A stretch of DNA of 64,000 nt from Apopatocola sp963618015 (GTDB lineage: Bacteria > Bacillota > Clostridia > Oscillospirales > Oscillospiraceae). Location: assembly GCA_963618015.1 (NCBI GenBank), contig CAVEQS010000005.1, positions 1 through 64,000 of the forward strand. Direction: 5' to 3'. Both the position numbers and the translations under genes were made by a program. Under the pieces are notes generated by a model that saw only the letters and a program-made list of their open reading frames with translations, made no database searches and was not told the DNA's origin. Of this stretch, positions 35,911 to 44,988 are shown in pieces; the stretch's first letter is position 1; every line of letters begins with the position of its first letter.

Positions 35911-35922
35911 ACAAATCTTTGT
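35911..35922. promoter_or_regulatory. Possible operator of the XRE regulator
   Basis: Palindrome ACAAA-TC-TTTGT, between the divergent XRE gene and the promoter of the membrane-protein gene. Size suits a dimeric HTH protein. Position is the only support. Confidence 0.3.
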
Positions 35923-35931
35923 CAAAATACA

Positions 35932-35960
35932 TTGAAACAACTAAAAATATATGTTATCAT
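35932..35960 (+). promoter_or_regulatory. Promoter of the small membrane protein / DUF6273 gene pair
   Basis: -35 TTGAAA (35932-35937), 17-base spacer, -10 TATCAT (35955-35960), about 60 bases before the ATG at 36029. Confidence 0.65.
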
Positions 35961-36028
35961 TGGGGTGTGGTCGAAAAATTTCAAAAGAAATTTATAAATC
36001 GACAAAAAAGAAAGGAAAGATTATATCT

Positions 36029-36268
36029 ATGGAAGCAGCTATTGTCATTGCCGTTATCGTGGAGATTGCCGTGGCATATTTCGCAGCAAAGGAGTTTGAG
36101 CTTATCGCAAAAGATAAAGGGTATGCCGATAAGAAGTACTTCTGGTGGACGTTTCTTGCCGGGCTTGTCGGCATCCCGATGGTCATCGCGCTGCCCAACC
36201 GCCGCGGAGGAAATGGCGCGTCGCTTACCGCTCTGCCGGTGCGCGACGACGAAATTCCGGAAATTTGA
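36029..36268 (+). CDS. Small membrane protein of unknown function
   Basis: A 79-residue protein with two hydrophobic segments (about 3-19 and 38-54) joined by a charged loop (AKDKGYADKKYF), and a polar tail ending DDEIPEI. No family recognised. AAAGGAAAG precedes ATG 36029. The DUF6273 protein gene starts 9 bases after its stop, so the two are likely co-expressed from the promoter at 35932. Confidence 0.7.
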   Translation: MEAAIVIAVIVEIAVAYFAAKEFELIAKDKGYADKKYFWWTFLAGLVGIPMVIALPNRRGGNGASLTALPVRDDEIPEI

Positions 36269-36277
36269 GGTGCGGAT

Positions 36278-38026
36278 ATGAGCGAGAGATATACGCGCCT
36301 CTTCGCGCTGGAAGGAAACCTGTATTCTGAAGGCTCGCCGGTCGTTATTTCTGCGGGCGCTTTACTCAAGGACAACCAGACCGGAGCGGTGTTTGCGCAG
36401 CTCAAAATCAGGAACATCGGCGATAGAAGAATCAAGGCCGCTGCGGTTCGCATCATGTGCTTTGATACGCTGGGCAAGCCGCTGGAAGGCGTGGTCGAAA
36501 AGGAATATCTCGATCTCGACGCCGGGTGCGGTGCGGAATTTGGACAGAAGGCTCTCCTTTCTCTGCCGGACGCTTCGGCCCGTTCCTTCTCCACTTCGGT
36601 AACGTGGGTCGCTTTTTCGGACAACACGGTCTGGAACGCCTCTGGGGAGATGCTCTCTGCGCTGCCGAAGCTGGACTCTCTTAGTGAAGCGCTTGGCGAT
36701 GAAGAGCTCGTCAAACAGTACCGGCTGAAATACGGCACAAGAGCAAAGGTCTTTCCGCAAAAGCATAAGGATCTCTGGTTCTGCGCCTGCGGCGCGCTCA
36801 ACCGCACGGACGAAGAGGTCTGCCATGTCTGCGGCAGCCGACTTGCAACCCTTCTCCCGTTTGACGCAGAAGCACTGAAAGCGGAAAAAGACGCCCGTCT
36901 GCAAAAGGAAGCCGACGAGCGCCGGAGAGCCGAGGAGCAAGCCAAAGCTGCTGCGGCAGAAAAAGCAGCGAAGGCAAAGAAAGCTGCACAGAAAGCGAAG
37001 AAAACTGCGATGATCGTAATTCCAATAGCCTGCGTTTGTACTGCATTTGTGCTCCTTCTGACGCAAGTGATCGTCCCCAAGCAGAAATACAACAAAGCCA
37101 TGGGCCTGATCGACGCTGGAGAATACGAAGCAGCGTATGCAATTTTGGAAGATATTGGAAAGCCGGAGAAAATCGTACAGAGCAAACATGACCGCGCAAT
37201 GAGCCATATCGCCGAAGGGGAGTACGAAACGGCATTTAATTTGCTCATGGAGATCGGGAAGGTGGGCGATTTCACTGAAGAGAACAAGTACAAGTGGGCA
37301 ATGACGCTGCTGGATGAGAAGAACTACGATGGTGCCTATAAGCTCTTCAAAGAGATAAACTATGAAGACAGCGAAGAACAATGGAAGAAAATAAGAGCCG
37401 AGTATTACGATTACGATTCCATTGTCGCAGCGGGCATTGGAGGCACATTTTTCTTCGGTTCGTATGAGCAGGACAACAACACGTCCAACGGCAAAGAGAA
37501 TATTGAATGGATCGTTCTTACAAAAAAAGATAACAAACTCCTTGCTGTCAGTCGCTATGCTCTGGACTGCCAGCCGTATGCCGCGGAAGGGGTCCATGCT
37601 ACCTGGGAAACAAGCGCACTGCGCAGTTGGCTGAATGAAAACTTTATAAATGAAGCCTTTTCGAGCTCAATCATGCAGGAAATCATCTCTGAAACCACCG
37701 TACCGGCACAGAATAATCCCGAATATGAAATGGCTGATCCCGGCAGCGATACGCAAGATAAGATATTTCTGCTAAGTATTTCAGAGGCAAAGACCTTCTT
37801 TAATAAGAAAATCCCCATGGGATGCGCGCCAACGGCATATGCTGTTGCTCAAGGAGCGTACCATGCTGACAACGGCAACACATGGTGGTGGCTGCGATCT
37901 CCCGGATATCTCGATATGCCCCGTGCAGCCGGCGGCACATATGACGGCGGCATCAATTATATAGGCAGTGCTCTATACATCAGCTGCTCTGTGCGCCCCG
38001 CCATGTGGATCGATTTGAGCAACTAA
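36278..38026 (+). CDS. Zinc-ribbon membrane protein with TPR-like repeats and C-terminal DUF6273 domain
   Basis: A 582-residue mosaic. An N-terminal beta domain (about 1-150) comes first. Then a zinc ribbon (FCACGALN...CHVCGSR, about 168-190), a long Ala/Lys/Glu coiled coil (about 200-245) and one membrane segment (about 247-268). Three or so short TPR-like repeats follow (KAMGLIDAGEYEAAYAILED, about 275-370). The C-terminus is DUF6273-like (IEWIVL..., WWLRSPGYLD..., SVRPAMWIDL), with a C-type-lectin or formylglycine-enzyme-like look. GC is lower than its neighbours, suggesting separate origin. Topology puts the C-terminal domain outside the cell if the zinc ribbon is inside. Function unknown. 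Confidence 0.75.
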   Translation: MSERYTRLFALEGNLYSEGSPVVISAGALLKDNQTGAVFAQLKIRNIGDRRIKAAAVRIMCFDTLGKPLEGVVEKEYLDLDAGCGAEFGQKALLSLPDASARSFSTSVTWVAFSDNTVWNASGEMLSALPKLDSLSEALGDEELVKQYRLKYGTRAKVFPQKHKDLWFCACGALNRTDEEVCHVCGSRLATLLPFDAEALKAEKDARLQKEADERRRAEEQAKAAAAEKAAKAKKAAQKAKKTAMIVIPIACVCTAFVLLLTQVIVPKQKYNKAMGLIDAGEYEAAYAILEDIGKPEKIVQSKHDRAMSHIAEGEYETAFNLLMEIGKVGDFTEENKYKWAMTLLDEKNYDGAYKLFKEINYEDSEEQWKKIRAEYYDYDSIVAAGIGGTFFFGSYEQDNNTSNGKENIEWIVLTKKDNKLLAVSRYALDCQPYAAEGVHATWETSALRSWLNENFINEAFSSSIMQEIISETTVPAQNNPEYEMADPGSDTQDKIFLLSISEAKTFFNKKIPMGCAPTAYAVAQGAYHADNGNTWWWLRSPGYLDMPRAAGGTYDGGINYIGSALYISCSVRPAMWIDLSN

Positions 38027-38064
38027 AAAAATGGCACCCTCTCTGATGAGGAAGCCATTGCAGC

Positions 38065-38097
38065 AAAAAACCGCCGGGACAGAGCCTGTCCCGGCGG
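38065..38097 (-). terminator. Terminator of rpsB-tsf
   Basis: Stem CCGCCGGGACAG/CTGTCCCGGCGG, loop AGC, followed on the minus strand by TTTTTT, 19 bases past the tsf stop codon. Confidence 0.92.
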
Positions 38098-38115
38098 TCG
38101 TGCTTATGAAATTTA

Positions 38116-39032
38116 TCAGCCGTTGACCATCTTGGCGACCTCGGCGGCGAGGTCGTCCTGACGCTTCTCGATACCTTCGCCCTTCTCAAAGCGGACGAAG
38201 CTCTTGACGGTGATGGGGGTGCCAAGCTCCTTGGCGGTGGCGGCGACGTGCTGCTCGACGCTGACCTTGTCGTCCTTCACGAACGGCATCTGGAGCAGGC
38301 AGATCTCCTTGAACCACTTGCCCAGGCCGCCGACAACGATCTTCTCGATGATGGCGTCGGGCTTCTTCGCGTTCTTCGGATCCTGCTTCGCGGTGGCGAT
38401 GCGGATCTCCTTTTCCTTGTCAACGTCGGCGGCGGGGACGTTGCTCTCGTCGAGATACTGCGGGTTGAGCGCGCAGATCTGCATGGCGACGTCGCGGCCG
38501 AGCTCGTTGACGGACTCGAGGGAAGCTTCGGTCTCCAGCTCGACGAGCACGGCGACCTTGCCCTTCATGTGGACATAGGGAACGCACTTGCCCTCGATGC
38601 GGGCAAAGCGGCGAACCTTCATGTTCTCGCGGACGGAGAGGAAGAGCTCGTTCTTCGCATCGTCCACGGTGCCCTTGCCGGTGTACCAGGGGCACGCCAT
38701 GAGCGCGTCGACATCGGCGGGGTTCTCCTTCGCGACGACCTTCGCCACGCCGGAGACGAACTCGGCGAACAGCGGGCCGCCCGCGACGAAGTCGGACTCG
38801 CAGTTGACTTCGACGATGACGCCGACACCGTCGATCACATCGGCGTAAGCCATGCCCTCGGCGGCGACGCGGGTCGCCTTCTTGGCCTGGGAAGCCAGAC
38901 CCTTTTCACGCAGATAAACAACGGCCTTCTCGAAATCGCCCTCGTTCTCGACGAGCGCCTTCTTGCAGTCCATCAGGCCGCAGCCGGTGGCCTGGCGCAG
39001 CTCGTTAACAGCAGCAGCGGTAATAGCAGCCA

Positions 39033-39033
<1 letters not shown>
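38116..39033 (-). CDS. tsf: Elongation factor Ts
   Basis: A 305-residue nucleotide-exchange factor for EF-Tu. It opens with VNELRQATGCGLMDCKKAL, followed by the core signatures (MAYADVIDGVGVIVEVNCESDFVA split across 99-120). Standard length. It starts in a TAATG one-base overlap with the rpsB stop, giving coupled translation. Codons are strongly biased to C-ending forms, as expected for a highly expressed gene. Confidence 0.96.
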
Positions 39034-39764
<731 letters not shown>

Positions 39765-39873
39765 GTTGGGGGTTCCTCCTTTATTTTGTTATTACCTCCG
39801 GGGGCCTCATCCCGGCGCGACCAGGCTTGCGCCACATGGTCGCCGGTCCGCACCCCGTGCGTAATGCGCGGGT
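39765..39873 (-). promoter_or_regulatory. rpsB leader with a bulged hairpin
   Basis: The 5' leader of about 100 bases holds a hairpin formed by CCGGCGACCA and TGGTCGCGCCGG (two-base bulge). A leader hairpin before rpsB could mediate S2 autoregulation. No specific known leader family is claimed. Confidence 0.5.
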
Positions 39874-39902
39874 ATTATACCAAATGCCCGCGCACTCTGC
39901 AA
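39874..39902 (-). promoter_or_regulatory. Promoter of rpsB-tsf
   Basis: Minus strand: -35 TTGCAG (39897-39902), 17-base spacer, -10 TATAAT (39874-39879). Confidence 0.85.
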
Positions 39903-39939
39903 GCGCTTTTTGCTTTCTTTTGAAAAAATATTTCGATTT

Positions 39940-40221
39940 TTATCCCCAGACGCCCCGCCGGGGCTGCCGGTCGCGCCGGATCTCCGCGGCGCCCTCGATG
40001 AGAACGATGTCCCCGCCGATGCGGGCAATGGATTCCCACGGGAGAATGTAGTCGCTCTCGCGGCCGAAGAGCCCGAAAAACCGCGCCGGCCCCGGCACGA
40101 TGAGCGCCAATACCCGCCCCGATGTGAGATCGAGGATCGCGTCGCTCACAAAGCCGAGGCGCGTGCCGTCGGAAATGTTGATGACTTCGCGATAGCGCAG
40201 CTCGGTAAGCCGTACTTCCAT
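39940..40221 (-). CDS. YlmC/YmxH family PRC-barrel protein (sporulation-associated)
   Basis: A 93-residue protein with the YlmC/YmxH opening LRYREVINISDGTRLGFVSD and core DYILPWESIARIGGDIVLI, a PRC-barrel fold. YmxH-type genes are linked to sporulation in Firmicutes, but molecular function is unknown. It lies 64 bases downstream of sigG. A 9-base hairpin, CCCCCATAG/CTATGGGGG (about 40231-40251), lies between them and overlaps the GGGGG ribosome site. Confidence 0.85.
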   Translation of the reverse strand: MEVRLTELRYREVINISDGTRLGFVSDAILDLTSGRVLALIVPGPARFFGLFGRESDYILPWESIARIGGDIVLIEGAAEIRRDRQPRRGVWG

Positions 40222-40285
40222 GATGTACCACCCCCATAGAGCCTATGGGGGCGGGGCGTTGTCCTATGACAGGGCACCGCCGCGC

Positions 40286-41068
40286 TTAGGATACGAAAAT
40301 GGCCTTTTTGATCTGCCGGATGGCGTTTTTCTCCAGCCGGGAGACCTGTGCCTGCGATATGCCGACCATCGAGGCGACCTCCATCTGCGTTTTGCCGTCG
40401 TAAAAGCGCAGCGAGAGAATGCGCTTTTCCCGCCCGGTCAGACTGCGCATGGCATCGTCGAGCGCCATGCATTCGATCCAGCTCTCGTCCGTGTTGCGCG
40501 AGTCGCGCACCTGATCCATGACCGTGAGGCTCTCGCTGCCGTCGGAAAAGACCGGGTCGGAGAGGCTTACTGGGTCACTGATCGCATCGAGCGCGAGGGC
40601 GATTTCGGCGCGGGGGATGCCGAGAGCGTTTGCTATCTCCTCCTCAGTCGGCTCGCGGCCGGTCTCGGCGGTGAGCTTTTCGCGCGCCTGCAGGATCTTA
40701 TACGCGGTGTCGCGCATGCTGCGCGAAACGCGCACGGCGCTGTTATCGCGCAGATACCGGCGGATCTCCCCGGCGATCATCGGCACGCCATAGGTGGAGA
40801 AGCGCACGTCGTGCGCCTCGGCATCGAAGTTGTCGATGGCCTTGATGAGGCCGATGCAGCCGACCTGAAAGAGGTCGTCAATGTTCTCCCCGCGGGAGGA
40901 AAAGCGCTGGATGACGGACAGCACGAGCCGCAGATTGCCCGCGATCAGTTCTTCGCGGGCGGCCTTGTCGCCCTGCCGGACGCGCAGCAGCAATTTTCGC
41001 GTGGTAGCGCTGTCGAGCACGGCGAGCTTCGAGGTGTTGACGCCGCAAATCTCTACCTTTCCCTGCAT
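40286..41068 (-). CDS. sigG: Sporulation sigma factor SigG
   Basis: A 260-residue sigma-70-type factor, the same length as B. subtilis SigG, that directs late forespore transcription. It opens KVEICGVNTSKL, diagnostic of SigG. Region 2 has LFQVGCIGLIKAIDNFD and FSTYGVPMIAGEIRRYLRDN, and region 4 has GKTQMEVASMVGISQAQVSR. ATG 41068 is used; the ORF extends to 41092 only by a TTG inside the ribosome site. A sigma-F-like promoter lies directly upstream. Sigma-E and its protease gene are not adjacent. Confidence 0.95.
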   Translation of the reverse strand: MQGKVEICGVNTSKLAVLDSATTRKLLLRVRQGDKAAREELIAGNLRLVLSVIQRFSSRGENIDDLFQVGCIGLIKAIDNFDAEAHDVRFSTYGVPMIAGEIRRYLRDNSAVRVSRSMRDTAYKILQAREKLTAETGREPTEEEIANALGIPRAEIALALDAISDPVSLSDPVFSDGSESLTVMDQVRDSRNTDESWIECMALDDAMRSLTGREKRILSLRFYDGKTQMEVASMVGISQAQVSRLEKNAIRQIKKAIFVS

Positions 41069-41079
41069 ATACAGCAAAA

Positions 41080-41116
41080 CCTCCTCTGGCAAACGTTAGT
41101 GTTTCCGCAGAGGAGG
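41080..41116 (-). promoter_or_regulatory. Hairpin that buries the sigG ribosome site in read-through RNA
   Basis: On the minus strand CCTCCTCTGCGGAAAC pairs with GTTTGCCAGAGGAGG (about 15 paired positions with a mismatch). The 3' arm contains the sigG ribosome site and is followed by TTTT, so the hairpin could also terminate the upstream peptidase transcript. Confidence 0.75.
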
Positions 41117-41127
41117 TCGTTTTATAC
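41097..41127 (-). promoter_or_regulatory. Sigma-F-type promoter of sigG
   Basis: Minus strand: -35 GTATA (41123-41127), 16-base spacer, -10 GGAAACACTA (41097-41106). This fits the B. subtilis sigma-F pattern (GywTA, 16, GGnrAnAnTw). Start of transcription would be near 41090. Confidence 0.75.
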
Positions 41128-41152
41128 ATTTTTGGCTTTTTGTCCCGCGGTG

Positions 41153-42871
41153 TTACGGCGTACCGAGGCGGGCGACGGTGAGACCGGGACGCGCCTGCCC
41201 GGCGGTGTATTTCCAGTCGAACGTATAGCTGCTCTCGTTTCCGGCGGCGTCGGTCGCCGTGACGGAGATCGTCCACACACCTTCGGTCAGGTTTTCTGCC
41301 GCCCACGGGAAATCGCTCTCGCCGCCGGTGACGAGGAACATGCTGCGCGCATCGCCCGTGTCCGGCGTGAGCGTGACGGTCAGCCCCGCGAGCCGGTCGT
41401 TATCCGTGACGCGATAGTGCAGCGAGAAGCCGGATTCGGTGATATCGGTGATCGTGAGCGAGCGGATGATGGGGCTCGTCGTATCGATGAACACCGTGCC
41501 GACATCGGCGAGCGGGCTTTCGTTGCCGTCTGTGTCGCACGCGGCGGCGCGCACCTCGTAAGTGCCCTGCCGCCAGATGTCCACGTCAAGCGTGCCGGAG
41601 CCGGAGGCGGGGGCATTATAGTAGCGCGTGACCCACACATCATCGCCCTCGGCGCGCGTATCGACGCGAAAGGCGTTGAGACCCTTTTCGTCCGTGCCGG
41701 AGAGGAAGAGCGAAAAGCCCTTGGAGGTCGCCGGGCCGATGCTCGAGGCGGTCAGCTCAGGTGCGGCCGTGTCGCCGGTGCGCGCTTCCTCGCTGAGCAG
41801 CGCATTGACCGTGCCGCTGCCCGCAATGCCGTCCGAGACGAGACCCTGCTGCGACTGGAAGGCGCGCACGGCCTCATCGGTTTTGGAGCAGAAGTAGCCG
41901 GTGATGTATTTTTCCTCGAGCAGGCCGCGGCGGCAGAGCTCGATCTGCAGCACCGTGACGCCCGCGCCGATGTACACGCCGCGCCCGTCCGCCATCGACC
42001 AGCCGCGCAGCGACGGGTTATAATAGAGCGCGTACACGATCTCGTAGCCGGAGAGGAGGGCGTTGTCGTAATTGGCGAGCGCGAGCACCTCCTGCGAGGA
42101 TGTGATGTGCCAGGTTTCGCCCGCGGTCGTCGCCGAGGGCTGGAGCGGCTTATAGAGCCCGTAGTCCGCCATGTGGTATACGACGCCGGTTTTCGGGTTC
42201 GTATAGCTCGTGGCGAAGTTTGCGCCGAGCCAGTAGTTCGATATATCCATCGCGTTGCCGGAGTTGTGGCCGCTGCATCCGGGGCGGGCATAGTAGCCGT
42301 TCACCCAGGTGTTGTCCCACAGCCGCAGCGCGGCGCGGTAATAGTAGCGGAGGTCGAGCGTCTGGATGTCATAGGCAGAAAGATCGATGGAGTATTCCTC
42401 CGGCCAGCCGGGGGCGGACTCAGCGTCCCACCAGAAATTTGTAACGCTCCGCCCGTTCCAGAGGAGCGCGCGGCGGAAGGGGCCGGTGTTGGCGTTGGAG
42501 TCATGCAGACCGATGACCTCCTGATAGCACGCCGGACGGAAGGCGTTCGTTACGACGAGCTTTTCCTCGCCGTAGCCGACGTCGCGCGCGAATGTCGCGA
42601 GCCGGATGACAAGCTCGCGGTCGGTGCCGTGGAGGATGGCGGCTTTCGCCTCTTCAAGCGATGCGGTGGGGTCCATGCCGAAATTCGTGCACCAGTTGCT
42701 TGCGGCGGTGTCGAAATCGAAATACGTCACCGCTTCCTCGTAGGAGAGAAAGTCGATCGTGCCGGTTTTCGCGGCGCTATCGTCTCCGTCGGCGGCGAGC
42801 GCCGGGAGAGCGCCGAGAAGGAGCGCCGCGAGCAGCGCCGCGGCAAGGGTGCGGATGCCTCGGTTTTTCAT
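41153..42871 (-). CDS. Secreted M15 (VanY-like) D,D-carboxypeptidase with peptidoglycan-binding and Ig-like domains
   Basis: A 572-residue exported protein. A signal peptide (about 1-27, ending ALPALA) is followed by an M15-type catalytic domain (about 50-270). Its zinc motifs are SGHNSGNAMDISNY and, near the end, GETWHIT. A PG_binding_1 domain (about 300-360; YFCSKTDEAVRAFQSQQGL) and two Ig-like or Bsp-like beta domains (about 370-550) follow. It would trim D-Ala from cell-wall peptides. It is not part of the vanG-type set 8 kb away but could supply D,D-carboxypeptidase activity. It has its own promoter. Confidence 0.83.
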   Translation of the reverse strand: MKNRGIRTLAAALLAALLLGALPALAADGDDSAAKTGTIDFLSYEEAVTYFDFDTAASNWCTNFGMDPTASLEEAKAAILHGTDRELVIRLATFARDVGYGEEKLVVTNAFRPACYQEVIGLHDSNANTGPFRRALLWNGRSVTNFWWDAESAPGWPEEYSIDLSAYDIQTLDLRYYYRAALRLWDNTWVNGYYARPGCSGHNSGNAMDISNYWLGANFATSYTNPKTGVVYHMADYGLYKPLQPSATTAGETWHITSSQEVLALANYDNALLSGYEIVYALYYNPSLRGWSMADGRGVYIGAGVTVLQIELCRRGLLEEKYITGYFCSKTDEAVRAFQSQQGLVSDGIAGSGTVNALLSEEARTGDTAAPELTASSIGPATSKGFSLFLSGTDEKGLNAFRVDTRAEGDDVWVTRYYNAPASGSGTLDVDIWRQGTYEVRAAACDTDGNESPLADVGTVFIDTTSPIIRSLTITDITESGFSLHYRVTDNDRLAGLTVTLTPDTGDARSMFLVTGGESDFPWAAENLTEGVWTISVTATDAAGNESSYTFDWKYTAGQARPGLTVARLGTP

Positions 42872-42906
42872 AGGCAGAGCCTTTCATTTATAAAGAATAT
42901 ACAAAC

Positions 42907-42935
42907 AATATACCCGATTTTTTGCTGCGCGTCAA
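42907..42935 (-). promoter_or_regulatory. Promoter of the M15 peptidase gene
   Basis: Minus strand: -35 TTGACG (42930-42935), 17-base spacer, -10 TATATT (42907-42912). Confidence 0.8.
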
Positions 42936-42995
42936 TGTTGCCCCCTTTCGGCGGGGCGCGGCGTGTGGTATACTGCAAAAAAAGGAAAGGGAGGG

Positions 42996-44345
42996 ATGGC
43001 CGTGAAGCTGCCGCAGGACGCCGCCCGCGCGCTCGAAATGCTGGAGAGCGCCGGGTGGGAGAGCTATGCTGTTGGCGGGTGCGTGCGTGATTCGCTCCTC
43101 GGCATCGAGCCGCACGACTGGGATCTCTGCACCGCCGCGCCGCCGGAGGAGATGAAAAAGGTCTTTGCCGGGGAGCGCGTGCTCGAAACCGGACTCAAGC
43201 ACGGCACGCTCACGCTGCTCGCGCCGTCCGGCCCTATGGAGATCACGACGTTTCGCACGGAGAGCGGCTATTCCGACGGCCGCCACCCGGACAGCGTAGC
43301 CTTCGTGCGCGATATCCACGCCGATCTTGCACGGCGCGATTTTACGGTGAACGCTATGGCGTACAGCCCTACGCGCGGCCTGCGGGACGATTTCGGCGGG
43401 CAGGAGGATCTGAAAAACGGCGTCCTCCGCTGCGTCGGCGACCCCGGCGAGCGCTTCCGGGAGGACGCGCTGCGATTGCTGCGCGCGCTGCGCTTCGCGG
43501 CGCGGTTTGGCCTCGCCATTGAGGAGAAAACCGCCGCGGCGCTGCGGGAAAACCGCGCGCTGCTGTGCCATGTTTCGCCGGAACGCATTTTTTCGGAGCT
43601 CAAGGGCATCCTCTGCGCGCGCGGCGCGGGAGAGATGCTGCTCACGTTTCCGGAGGTGTTTTTTGTGTTCCTCCCGGAGCTCGCGCCGATGCAGGGCTTT
43701 GATACGCGCCGCCCGCAGAACCATTGCTGGGATGTGTGGGGCCATACGGCGCACGCCGTGGACGCGATCGCGGCAGAGCCCGTCCTCCGGCTCGCGATGC
43801 TCTTTCACGACAGCGGCAAGCCGGAGACATTCCGGTTTGACGCACAGGCTGGGTTTGGCCGCTTCCCCGGGCACCCCGGGGGGAGTGCGCGGATCGCGGA
43901 TGCGGCGCTGCGGCGCCTTCGCTGCGACAATGCCACACGCGAGCGAGTGATCACGCTCGTGGAAAACCACGAGATGCGCACCGGCCACGGCAAAAAGGAT
44001 CTGCGCCGCCTGCTTGCGAAGATCGGCGAGGAGAATATGCGCGATCTGCTGCTTGTCCGGCGCGCGGACGCCGCGGCGCACGCGCCGGAGGCTGCCGCGC
44101 GGCTTACAGCGCTCGCCGACGAGGACGAGCGGCTGTTGAACGAAATCGTCGCCGAACACGGCTGCCTGCAGGTGAAAGACCTTGCCGTGAGCGGGAACGA
44201 CCTTTTGGCGCTCGGCCTGAAGCCGGGCGCGGCGGTGGGGGAGACGCTCTCGCGGCTGCTCGAGCGCGTGCTGGATGAGGAACTGCCGAACGAAAAGGAA
44301 GCGCTGCTCGCCGCGGCGCGAAAGGAGATACAGGAACATGAATGA
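42996..44345 (+). CDS. cca: CCA tRNA nucleotidyltransferase with HD domain
   Basis: A 449-residue class II enzyme that builds or repairs the CCA end of tRNA. The catalytic part has YAVGGCVRDSLLG and HDWDLCTAA (the DxD metal pair), then RRDFTVNAMAYS and the RNA-binding region GERFREDALRLLRALRFA. An HD phosphohydrolase domain follows (LAMLFHDSGKP, about 268-278). ATG 42996 lies in GGAAAGGGAGGG; GTG 43002 is an alternative start. Confidence 0.93.
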   Translation: MAVKLPQDAARALEMLESAGWESYAVGGCVRDSLLGIEPHDWDLCTAAPPEEMKKVFAGERVLETGLKHGTLTLLAPSGPMEITTFRTESGYSDGRHPDSVAFVRDIHADLARRDFTVNAMAYSPTRGLRDDFGGQEDLKNGVLRCVGDPGERFREDALRLLRALRFAARFGLAIEEKTAAALRENRALLCHVSPERIFSELKGILCARGAGEMLLTFPEVFFVFLPELAPMQGFDTRRPQNHCWDVWGHTAHAVDAIAAEPVLRLAMLFHDSGKPETFRFDAQAGFGRFPGHPGGSARIADAALRRLRCDNATRERVITLVENHEMRTGHGKKDLRRLLAKIGEENMRDLLLVRRADAAAHAPEAAARLTALADEDERLLNEIVAEHGCLQVKDLAVSGNDLLALGLKPGAAVGETLSRLLERVLDEELPNEKEALLAAARKEIQEHE

Positions 44346-44964
44346 GGTAATGATCCAATGGCTCGGCCACTCGTGCTTCCGCATGGAGTATCGAGGTTTT
44401 GCTCTCGTGACCGACCCTTATGAGGACGGGTATGTCCCCGGGCTTGCGCCGCTTTGCGTGAGCGCGTCCGCCGTATACTGCTCGCACGGCCACGGCGACC
44501 ATAACGCCGCGGCGTGCGTGAAGCAGACCCGGGAGAAAGCTCCGCCCGATCTCTCTGTGCAGGAATTTGCCATTCCGCACGACCACCACGGCGGGACGCG
44601 GCGCGGGATGAACACGATCCGGCAGTTCCGGTTCGGGACGCTGCGCGTTGTCCACATGGGCGACACCGGCTGTATGCCGGAGGAGAGCACCCTTGCCGCG
44701 CTGCATGGGTGCGACGCGCTGCTGCTGCCCATCGGCGGGTATTATACCGTGGACGCGGAAGAGGCCTTTGCCATTGCGGAGCGGATCGCGCCGCGATGCA
44801 TCGTGCCGATGCACTACCGGGGCGAGGGCTTCGGCTTTGACGAGATCGGCGCGCTTGACGCATTCATCGCGCTTTTCGCCGCAGGGGAAGTGCACTTCCT
44901 GGGCGGTGGAGCGTTCACGCTCACGGCGGAGGAGCCGAGAGGCGTTATTGTGCCGCGCCTGTAA
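44338..44964 (+). CDS. MBL-fold metal-dependent hydrolase, UPF0173/UlaG-like
   Basis: A 208-residue metallo-beta-lactamase-fold protein. The motif SHGHGDHNAA replaces the classical HxHxDH with H-G-H-G-D-H. Other metal residues are in MGDTGCMPEE and MHYRGEGFGFD. Family members include UlaG-type lactonases and general hydrolases; substrate unknown. It starts inside the cca end (8-base overlap). Confidence 0.8.
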   Translation: MNEVMIQWLGHSCFRMEYRGFALVTDPYEDGYVPGLAPLCVSASAVYCSHGHGDHNAAACVKQTREKAPPDLSVQEFAIPHDHHGGTRRGMNTIRQFRFGTLRVVHMGDTGCMPEESTLAALHGCDALLLPIGGYYTVDAEEAFAIAERIAPRCIVPMHYRGEGFGFDEIGALDAFIALFAAGEVHFLGGGAFTLTAEEPRGVIVPRL

Positions 44965-44988
44965 GGACTCCCGCCCGGAGGGAGGATT

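Noticed and set aside
36278..38026. Diversity-generating retroelement target
   Set aside because: The C-terminal domain is of a suitable type, but no reverse transcriptase or template/variable repeat pair is in the window.
40220..43090. A 956-codon plus-strand frame
   Set aside because: Antisense of sigG and the M15 peptidase gene, both of which have clear motifs, promoters and ribosome sites.
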